Shown piece by piece: positions 14,556 through 18,854 of a DNA stretch of 18,854 nucleotides (the stretch's first letter is position 1; the number at the start of each line of letters is the position of its first letter). Source of the stretch: Candidatus Hecatellales archaeon. Its GTDB lineage: Archaea; Thermoproteota; Bathyarchaeia; Hecatellales; Hecatellaceae. The stretch spans positions 1-18,854 of the forward strand of contig QMXU01000004.1 in the NCBI GenBank assembly GCA_003662305.1, written 5' to 3'. The notes beneath the pieces are model-generated. The model ran no database searches. It was not told the DNA's origin and saw nothing but the letters and a program-made list of their open reading frames with translations. The translations under genes were made by a program, and so were the position numbers.

Positions 14556-14561
14556 ATATAA
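14556..14561 (-). promoter_or_regulatory. TATA box of RNA1
   Basis: The minus strand reads CCC-TTATAT-GGG, centred about 27 nt before base 14531, the first base of the closing helix of RNA1. The agreement between promoter spacing and the start of the structure is the main reason for choosing this strand for RNA1. Confidence 0.55.
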
Positions 14562-14603
14562 GGGTTATTGCTGCTGCCAGCTAAAGATTCTGCTCCAGGA
14601 AGG

Positions 14604-14636
14604 CTTCAGATACCACATGTTTCTGTTAATCTGAAG
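14604..14636. repeat. 8-bp inverted repeat between two divergent promoters
   Basis: CTTCAGAT at 14604-14611 and ATCTGAAG at 14629-14636, perfect arms 17 nt apart, lie midway between the RNA1 promoter and the RNA2 promoter. The position suits a shared operator. No gene is seen in 14562-14660 and nothing else stands out there. Confidence 0.4.
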
Positions 14637-14652
14637 ATTTGACGGAGAAAAA

Positions 14653-14681
14653 TAGACTAAAAACTTATATAGAAAAGTCTA
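14653..14681 (+). promoter_or_regulatory. Strong TATA box of RNA2 with flanking inverted repeat
   Basis: AAAACTTATATAG contains the TATA element TTATATAG at 14665-14672, predicting a start at about 14694. Inverted repeats TAGACT (14653-14658) and AGTCTA (14676-14681) bracket it, so a dimeric regulator could cover the TATA box. Confidence 0.55.
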
Positions 14682-14693
14682 AAATATTAGATT

Positions 14694-14769
14694 GAGCCCG
14701 GTCCCCAAGGGTGAAGTAAGCTGGGAGAGGGCTTCTCCACCCCCCCGGAAGCCCTCTCCTCTGCCTTTT
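14694..14769 (+). ncRNA. Predicted small RNA of about 76 nt (RNA2), divergent from RNA1
   Basis: The predicted start 14694 is 26 nt after a strong TATA box. The transcript would begin with a stretch (14694-14716) that matches 14410-14432 at 20 of 23 positions in the same direction, and is therefore complementary to RNA1. It is followed by a perfect 12-bp hairpin, 14724-14735 with 14748-14759, with a C-rich 12-nt loop, then TTTT at 14766-14769 as a possible end. Alternatively it is the 5' leader of the aIF2B-family gene at 14848, with the hairpin acting as an attenuator. No tRNA, C/D box or H/ACA features were recognised with confidence. Confidence 0.42.
14724..14769 (+). terminator. 12-bp hairpin followed by T4
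   Basis: Arms GGAGAGGGCTTC (14724-14735) and GAAGCCCTCTCC (14748-14759) pair perfectly around a 12-nt loop, followed after 6 nt by TTTT. It looks like a stem-loop terminator or a stable 3' end for RNA2. Archaea mostly end on U-tracts without hairpins, so the stem may instead protect the RNA or bind a protein. Confidence 0.4.
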
Positions 14770-14798
14770 ACATGCCCCCTATGAAGATTAGACAGCGG

Positions 14799-14836
14799 AT
14801 TAAAAATTTTAGGGTTCGTTTGGCTTAAGACGAACC
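14799..14836 (+). promoter_or_regulatory. Probable promoter and inverted repeat of the aIF2B-family gene
   Basis: ATTAAAAATT at 14799-14808 is TATA-like and predicts a start at about 14830, just before the GGTGGAG ribosome binding site (14837-14843) and TTG 14848. An inverted repeat GGTTCGT (14813-14819) and ACGAACC (14830-14836), 10 nt apart, lies between TATA and binding site, where a bound regulator would block initiation. Confidence 0.4.
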
Positions 14837-14847
14837 GGTGGAGAGCC

Positions 14848-15747
14848 TTGGAGAGGCTTCCGGCAGAGGTTTTGGCGGTGGTAGACAGGGTTAAAAGGGA
14901 TAGGCGAAGCGGAGCAAGCCAGCTTACCCTTTTAAGCCTTGAAGCTTTAAGGTTGGCTTCGGCTGAGGTGGAAGCAGACAGCCTTAGGGAGTTTTTTGGG
15001 AAGCTCAGGCTGGTAGGCTGCCTGCTTTCCGAAGCTAAGCCCTCCATGGTTTCAATAGCCAACATCGCAGGGAGGCTTCTCTGGGAGCTTGAGAAGGCTG
15101 CCGTGGAAAGCCTTTCTGAGGCTAGGAGGCTGGCTTTGAACCTGTCTCTAAAGCTGGCCGGGGGATACCGTGAAGCCCTGAGGAAAGCTGCTTTCGAAGC
15201 TTCCAGGCTTATGGCAGGCGTTAAAGCTGTTGCCACGTGTAGTTATAGTTCTCTGGTTCTTGAAGCCTTCAGGGTTGCCGTGGAAAACGGGCTGAGCTTC
15301 AGGGTGCTGGCAGCCGAATCCAAGGTTAAAGGGCTGAGCCACGGCAGGAATCTAGCTGCGAAAGCTTCAAGCCTCGGGCTGAAAGCCGAAGTTCACCCTG
15401 ACAGCAAGCTTAGCAGGATGGTGAAGGAGGCTTCACTTGTCCTCTTGGGGGCTGACGCTGTTCTTCCAGACGGCTCCATTATAAACGGTAGCCCAAGCTT
15501 AAAGCTTGCCGGGGAAGCTCAAAGAGAAGCCAGAAGCTTATACGTGGTGTGCGACAGCTTCAAGATTTCGCCTTCGCCCATGAAGGCTGAAGAAGGCTTC
15601 GACCTGGTTCCCCGGGAGCTTGTGGGAAGCCTAATAACGGAGGAGGGAAAAACCGCTTTCAGTATGGTTAGGAGGAAGGCTTTAGAAGCGGAAAACTTCA
15701 GGCGGGCTTTAAGGGGAGAGCCCGGATTGTTCTCTTCAACGCGTTAA
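14848..15747 (+). CDS. aIF2B / ribose-1,5-bisphosphate isomerase family protein
   Basis: The family (eIF2B alpha/beta/delta, MtnA, ribose-1,5-bisphosphate isomerase) has a helical N-terminal domain and a Rossmann-like C-terminal domain. Here, 299 aa: helical region about residues 1-115, then VKAVATCSYSSLVLEAF (125-141) with C131, SKVKGLSHGRNLAAKASSLG (158-177), and the signature LLGADAVLPDGSIIN (199-213) with D203. C131 and D203 sit where the isomerase has its catalytic Cys and Asp. The usual NKxGT after the signature reads NGSPS, a deviation. The isomerase serves archaeal AMP salvage to form III RuBisCO; no partner gene is in the window, so function is undecided. TTG 14848 is chosen for the GGTGGAG 4 nt upstream. 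Confidence 0.78.
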   Translation: MERLPAEVLAVVDRVKRDRRSGASQLTLLSLEALRLASAEVEADSLREFFGKLRLVGCLLSEAKPSMVSIANIAGRLLWELEKAAVESLSEARRLALNLSLKLAGGYREALRKAAFEASRLMAGVKAVATCSYSSLVLEAFRVAVENGLSFRVLAAESKVKGLSHGRNLAAKASSLGLKAEVHPDSKLSRMVKEASLVLLGADAVLPDGSIINGSPSLKLAGEAQREARSLYVVCDSFKISPSPMKAEEGFDLVPRELVGSLITEEGKTAFSMVRRKALEAENFRRALRGEPGLFSSTR

Positions 15748-16310
15748 GGTTTCTTTTCAGCGGCTTTCTCTAGGATTTTAAGCTGCTCCTTCCAGTGTTT
15801 AACCCATCTTTCCGAGCCCAGCTTTCTGCTTGCCATTAAACAGTTTTTGATGTAGGATATTTTTGCTTGGAGGCTTAGGCTTTCCATTTCGGCTTTAAGC
15901 TTTCTGTAGGCTCTGTGGGGGTCGTAGAGGGGAACCCCCATGGTGCTTATAACGTAGCAGAAGGCTCCAAGCAGCGGGTTTTCACGCATTGTACGTTTAA
16001 AGCTTCCAAGAGAGTTCACGTAGATTTTTATTCTGTCAAGCCTGTCAAGCCTTCTAGCCATGAGCCTTAGTTCTCCGCTGAACTGGGTGAACTGGAAAAG
16101 GGAGACATCGTCGCTGAGCAGGACGAAGAAATCGTAGTCGCTTTTAGGCCTATGGTAGCCGTAGGCCCTTGAACCGTAAAGAACTATGCTTAGAACTTTC
16201 ACCCCGTACTTGGAAGCCATTCTGAGAGTTAACCGTTTAAACCTGCCTATCATAGGGTCTTCCACAAACTTCAACTGTTCCACGTTCCAAAGAGGCTGAA
16301 AGGTTTCCAA
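15744..16310 (-). CDS. Nucleotidyltransferase-domain protein (pol-beta superfamily)
   Basis: The 188-aa protein carries the minimal nucleotidyltransferase motif VLYGSRAYGYHRPKSDYDFFVLL-like pattern at residues 43-65, i.e. GSRAYG at 46-51 followed by SDYD at 57-60 (two metal-binding Asp). A third acidic or polar strand may be KIYVNSLG near 94-101. The helical C-terminal part (KISYIKNCLMASRKLGSERW) resembles HEPN-like helices but lacks a clear RX4-6H motif. Substrate and partner are unknown. The start is uncertain: TTG 16310 lacks a ribosome binding site, and ATG 16253 (MIGRFKRLTLRMASKYG) keeps the whole motif. It converges on the aIF2B-family gene with the stop codons overlapping. Confidence 0.78.
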   Translation of the reverse strand: METFQPLWNVEQLKFVEDPMIGRFKRLTLRMASKYGVKVLSIVLYGSRAYGYHRPKSDYDFFVLLSDDVSLFQFTQFSGELRLMARRLDRLDRIKIYVNSLGSFKRTMRENPLLGAFCYVISTMGVPLYDPHRAYRKLKAEMESLSLQAKISYIKNCLMASRKLGSERWVKHWKEQLKILEKAAEKKP

Positions 16311-16317
16311 ATAAAAT

Positions 16318-16328
16318 TCATTATAACA
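16318..16328. promoter_or_regulatory. Shared TATA-like element between nucleotidyltransferase and CcdA-like genes
   Basis: ATTATAAC around 16319-16326 contains the symmetric core TTATAA and lies in the 51-nt gap between two divergent genes. On the plus strand it predicts a start near 16349, 13 nt before TTG 16362. On the minus strand it predicts one near 16298, downstream of TTG 16310, which would favour the ATG at 16253 for the nucleotidyltransferase. Confidence 0.35.
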
Positions 16329-16361
16329 CTTTTAACACTTTCTAGTGAGAGAGCCTCAGCT

Positions 16362-16974
16362 TTGCTTGAAAACATAGTTTCCGTCGTGATTCTGGGGTTG
16401 GCTGCCTCTTTCTGCCCCATCCAGGTAGCCTTCCTCACACCCTTCGCCGTTAAGCTGCTAAGCAGCGGGAAAAGCCTAAGCCGGGCACTAGAGTTTTCCT
16501 TAAGCTTCTCCATACCTTTAATCCTGGTTGGAGCTGCTGCAAGCCAGCTTGGAAGCCTTTTCAACGCGGAATATGTTAAATTCTCTTCGGGGGTGCTTCT
16601 GCTCCTCTTAAGCCTTTTCATGTTTAGAATTTTGAAGGTTAGGTGGGGGGTGAGGATGAGGCTTGAAAGTTTCGGCTCGAAGGGGAGCCCACACTGGAGT
16701 TGCTTTACGGTGTTCTGACGGTTGGCAGAGGCGCCCCCTTCCTTCTCTCAGCTCTTGTAATCCTGTCAAACCTCAGAAGCGTATGGGTCTCCGCTGCCGC
16801 CATGCTTATCTACTCGCAGCTAATGGTGCTGCCTGTTCTGATACTGATGATGGCAACTGGATGGAAGGTGAAAGACAGGCTTAGAAATATGGGAAAGCTT
16901 TAGACTTCGGCGTGGGCGTCATGCTAGTAGTTTTAGCTGTTTATTATATTGCCTCTGCTTTGGGCTTAGCCTAG
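16362..16974 (+). pseudogene. CcdA/DsbD-like membrane protein gene broken by two frameshifts
   Basis: Three consecutive frames together encode a six-helix protein of about 204 aa, the size and topology of CcdA (thiol-disulfide electron transfer across the membrane for cytochrome c maturation). Frame one (16362-16718) gives helices 1-3, with LGLAASFCPIQVAFLTPF near residues 11-28 and C18. The reading must move by -1 within 16667-16718 to LLYGVLTVGRGAPFLLSAL and helices 4-5, and again by -1 within 16885-16903 to ALDFGVGVMLVVLAVYYIAS, helix 6, ending at TAG 16972-16974. One extra G in GGGG (16682-16685) and one extra A in AAA (16894-16896) would restore a single frame. The Cys expected in helix 4 of CcdA is missing. 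It could be a decaying gene, sequencing errors in short homopolymers, or split genes. The family call is moderate. Confidence 0.6.
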
Positions 16975-17439
16975 CAGCTGAGGAATTCTCTTGAAGACCA
17001 CGTAGAGGATGGCAAGCTGTATGGGGATTATCACAGCAGCCCGCGGAAGCACCAGCATTAAGGCTACCGTGAAACTTGGAATCAAGCCTATGGCCCATAC
17101 TATTAGGGCTGCTACCGGATAGCCTGCTAGGACGCCGAGGGCTGAAAGAAACTTAAGCGAGTTACTCCGGATAGCCCTCGCCAGCAGGCCCACGAGGAAG
17201 TAGGCGACAGCGAAGGCTGGAATGTCAACCATAGGGTACTTGGCTGGAAGACCGGCTAGGATACCGACGATTATCCCGCCGAAGGGCCCTGAGAGAGCTG
17301 CACCAACAACACCTGGAATTCCCCTTAAATCCACTACGAAGGGGCCGCCGATTGGAACTATAAGGTTTGAAGCTCTCAAGGCGAAGGCGAAACCTCCGAA
17401 AATCCCTGCGTAGGCTACCTCTCTCACTTTAAGCTTCAA
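16966..17439 (-). CDS. ECF transporter S-component-like membrane protein
   Basis: S components bind a vitamin or other micronutrient and work with an EcfT/EcfA energy module. This 157-aa protein has about five hydrophobic segments: residues 9-25, 44-65, 71-92, 96-118 and 122-150. The N-terminal pattern REVAYAGIFGGFAFALRASN, then IPVG-like IVPIGGPFVVDLRGIPG and LSGPFGGIIVGILAGLP, is typical of small archaeal/bacterial S components with a Pro-Gly rich start. The substrate cannot be told. TTG 17439 is chosen because GGTGGAGGT lies 7 nt upstream. No EcfA/EcfT genes are in the window. It converges on the CcdA-like gene, overlapping by 9 nt if that gene ends at 16974. Confidence 0.7.
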   Translation of the reverse strand: MKLKVREVAYAGIFGGFAFALRASNLIVPIGGPFVVDLRGIPGVVGAALSGPFGGIIVGILAGLPAKYPMVDIPAFAVAYFLVGLLARAIRSNSLKFLSALGVLAGYPVAALIVWAIGLIPSFTVALMLVLPRAAVIIPIQLAILYVVFKRIPQLLG

Positions 17440-17529
17440 CAGCTAGACCTCCACCAACAATAAAAAGAGAAAATAAGACAGGCTGCCGGTATTTAACGTT
17501 TACCATTAACACTGGAAAAACAGCCTTTC

Positions 17530-17709
17530 TCACGCCGTCAGCTCGAATACAAGTTCGGCTAGGTCTTTGATTTCAAGCTTGCTTCCAAAGGCTTTTTTAG
17601 CATTGGATTGTAAAACTTTTCTATGGGAATTATTGTATACCGGTTTCTGCCAATGTTTCTGCCAATGCTTGGTATTTTTTCTCCTAGAGTTTTCTAATGA
17701 GCCTACCAC
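17530..17709 (-). CDS. Possible 59-aa ORF overlapping the end of the hydrogenase gene
   Basis: A frame starting at GTG 17709-17707, inside the last codons of the hydrogenase gene, runs 59 codons to TGA 17532-17530. The first half is basic and contains KHWQKHWQK, made by a tandem 12-bp repeat. The second half ends GSKLEIKDLAELVFELTA, which looks like a genuine amphipathic C-terminus. I recognise no family. GACCGCGGTGG upstream is not a clear ribosome binding site. It could be a small protein coupled to hydrogenase translation, a remnant of a larger gene, or chance. Low certainty. Confidence 0.25.
   Translation of the reverse strand: MVGSLENSRRKNTKHWQKHWQKPVYNNSHRKVLQSNAKKAFGSKLEIKDLAELVFELTA
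17644..17667 (+). repeat. Tandem 12-bp repeat, two perfect copies
   Basis: TTTCTGCCAATG occurs twice head to tail at 17644-17655 and 17656-17667, 17 nt downstream of the hydrogenase stop. It is the only perfect short tandem duplication I noticed in the window. Confidence 0.85.
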
Positions 17710-18854
17710 CGCGGTCGTAAATCTCCACAGGAATTCTTGATTTTTCTCCTAAGACGTGGGTTCCGCATGCTATGCAAGGGTCATAGGCTCTGAAAGCCAT
17801 TTCAACCATGTTGAGTAGCCCTTCGGAAACTTTGCCTTTCCTGATAGTGCTTTTGGCAGCTTTTCTGATAGACATATTCATAGCTGCGTTGTTGTTTACT
17901 GTTGCAACTATGAGGTTAACCTTTCTGAGTAAAGCATTTTTATCTGTCCAGTAATGGTGAATGAGTACTCCTCGAGGAGCTTCCACCACGCCTATGCCTT
18001 CTTCACGTGCTGGCTTATCCGCAGTTCTCCGCACATCTGGATTTGTTATTTCAGGGTCTTGAGCCAGTTCAAGCATTTTTTCAGCTGCGTAGAGAATTTC
18101 GATTACCCTAGCCCAATGATAGGCGAGTGTGTAGTGGACGGGCTTCCCCCCGAGCGTGTCAAACATTTCCTCATAGGCTGTATGAGCCTCGGACGTTGGA
18201 ATTCCATCGGCTACGTTAAACCTGGCTAGGGGTCCAACCCTGTAAATTCCACAGTCCTCCCCGTCCACAAAGCCTTTCCATCCGATCTTCTTAAGGTAGG
18301 GGAACTTCATGTAAGACCATGGCTCCACATGTTCAGCTATGTGGTTCAAATATTCGTGGACTGGAAATTCTGCGAAGAACTTGCCGCTTGGAGTAACCAC
18401 CCGAATATTTCCGTCGTAAATATTTAGTTGCCCTTTACCGTCAACCAAACCCATATAATAAGTTTTCAAATAATAGGTTTCGCTTTTTACTAGGTTGAGG
18501 TATTCAGGGTTGCCCACAACCACATCCTTGAACAATTTAACTGTGAACTTTCCGAACTCCACAGCCTCCTTCGCAAGCTGCTCAATTTTAGCTCTCTCCT
18601 CTTCGGTTAGGGGCTTTCCCACTCCGCCTGGAATACCAAAAGTTGGATGGCCTTTCTTACATCCAATAATCGCCATGATTTTATAGGCGTTTATTCGTTG
18701 CTGGAGTATATATCTCCCGGTTTCAGCCCCAACCCTCCTTAGAAGGCCTACAATGTTCCGCTCGGATGGGGGAGCTTGTGGGCCAACTACGAAGTCTGGA
18801 GCTGAAAGTACGTAAAAGATGGTGGAGTGGTCAGCTATATAGAAGGCATAGTAC
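17684..18854 (-). CDS. mvhA: [NiFe] hydrogenase large subunit, group 3 MvhA-like, N-terminus cut by window edge
   Basis: The frame is open to the right edge, so the gene is partial; the ATG at 18676 is internal. The 389 visible residues begin YYAFYIADHSTIFYVLSAPD, match the large-subunit pattern PPSERNIVGLLRRVG and GHPTFGIPGGVGK (about residues 68-80), and end with AYDPCIACGTH, the distal CxxC that binds the Ni-Fe centre, followed by a tail of about 23 residues normally removed after the His during maturation. The proximal CxxC (RICGIC type) would lie outside. GVLIHHYWTDKNALLRKVNLIVATVNNNAAM is the conserved core region before it, in pieces. The look is that of MvhA, which with MvhG and MvhD passes electrons from H2 to heterodisulfide reductase. 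Partners, if present, lie to the right. Confidence 0.9.
   Translation of the reverse strand, partial: YYAFYIADHSTIFYVLSAPDFVVGPQAPPSERNIVGLLRRVGAETGRYILQQRINAYKIMAIIGCKKGHPTFGIPGGVGKPLTEEERAKIEQLAKEAVEFGKFTVKLFKDVVVGNPEYLNLVKSETYYLKTYYMGLVDGKGQLNIYDGNIRVVTPSGKFFAEFPVHEYLNHIAEHVEPWSYMKFPYLKKIGWKGFVDGEDCGIYRVGPLARFNVADGIPTSEAHTAYEEMFDTLGGKPVHYTLAYHWARVIEILYAAEKMLELAQDPEITNPDVRRTADKPAREEGIGVVEAPRGVLIHHYWTDKNALLRKVNLIVATVNNNAAMNMSIRKAAKSTIRKGKVSEGLLNMVEMAFRAYDPCIACGTHVLGEKSRIPVEIYDRGGRLIRKL

Noticed and set aside
14346..14557. Open frames of 61-67 codons on both strands within the RNA locus
   Set aside because: Low-complexity, no ribosome binding sites, no recognisable family, and they overlap the predicted RNA structure.
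14679..15236. Minus-strand open frame of 185 codons
   Set aside because: It lies antisense to the aIF2B-family gene, is Ser/Ala/Leu-rich as expected for a shadow frame, and covers the RNA2 hairpin.
17684..18676. Hydrogenase gene starting at ATG 18676
   Set aside because: The same frame continues without a stop to the window edge and the extra residues match the family (SAPD, PPSERN), so the ATG is internal.
1..18854. CRISPR arrays, transposase genes, rRNA genes
   Set aside because: No spaced direct-repeat arrays, no transposase motifs and no rRNA sequence words were seen on either strand.

Overview
The window comes from an archaeal chromosome. It carries a long run of ribosomal protein genes, including archaeal/eukaryotic-type proteins absent from bacteria (eS4, eL32, eL19, eL14) and the RNase P protein p29. 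It also carries archaeal SecY, archaeal-type adenylate and cytidylate kinases, an EMC3-like insertase, TATA-type promoters and strong Shine-Dalgarno sites. A group 3 [NiFe] hydrogenase large subunit at the right edge points to an anaerobe that handles H2. The overall flavour (order SecY-Adk-EMC3-Cmk-eL14, MvhA-type hydrogenase, many TTG/GTG starts) would fit a Bathyarchaeia-like or related TACK archaeon, but that placement is an inference.

Positions 1-13250 form a leftward (minus-strand) block. In transcription order it holds uL22, a MetE-like methyltransferase, uS3, uL29, RNase P p29, uS17, uL14, uL24, eS4, uL5, uS14 (54 aa), uS8, uL6, eL32, eL19, uL18, uS5, uL30, uL15, SecY, Adk, EMC3-like, Cmk and the start of eL14, which runs off the left edge. 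Most junctions overlap or lie a few bases apart, so this is one or a few operons. TATA-like sites before metE-like, uS3, uS5 and perhaps uL30 suggest internal promoters. The MetE-like gene between uL22 and uS3, and a metallo-hydrolase gene where uS19/uL2 are usual, show that the S10-type cluster is rearranged.

Positions 13305-14228 encode a UPF0282 metallo-beta-lactamase-fold protein. Upstream, positions 14229-14847 contain no convincing protein gene but are rich in structure. There is a predicted minus-strand RNA of about 275 nt (RNA1) with its own TATA box, a closing helix starting at the predicted transcription start, a GNRA hairpin, several long-range helices and a U6 tract. A divergent plus-strand RNA of about 76 nt (RNA2) has a strong TATA box. 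Its first 23 nt are complementary to an internal hairpin of RNA1, with only three G-U wobbles. I could not match RNA1 to RNase P RNA, SRP RNA or tRNA. This pair is the best candidate here for an undescribed system.

The right part (14848-18854) is mixed accessory and metabolic content: an aIF2B/ribose-1,5-bisphosphate isomerase-family gene (+), a nucleotidyltransferase (-), a six-helix CcdA-like membrane protein gene (+) broken by two single-base frameshifts, an ECF-type S-component membrane protein (-), a possible 59-aa ORF carrying a tandem 12-bp repeat, and the hydrogenase large subunit (-), which is cut by the right edge. The listed starts for uS8, uL18, uL15, uS3, uL22 and EMC3 are shorter than the longest open frames, because a ribosome binding site, a promoter or family N-termini favour the internal start.
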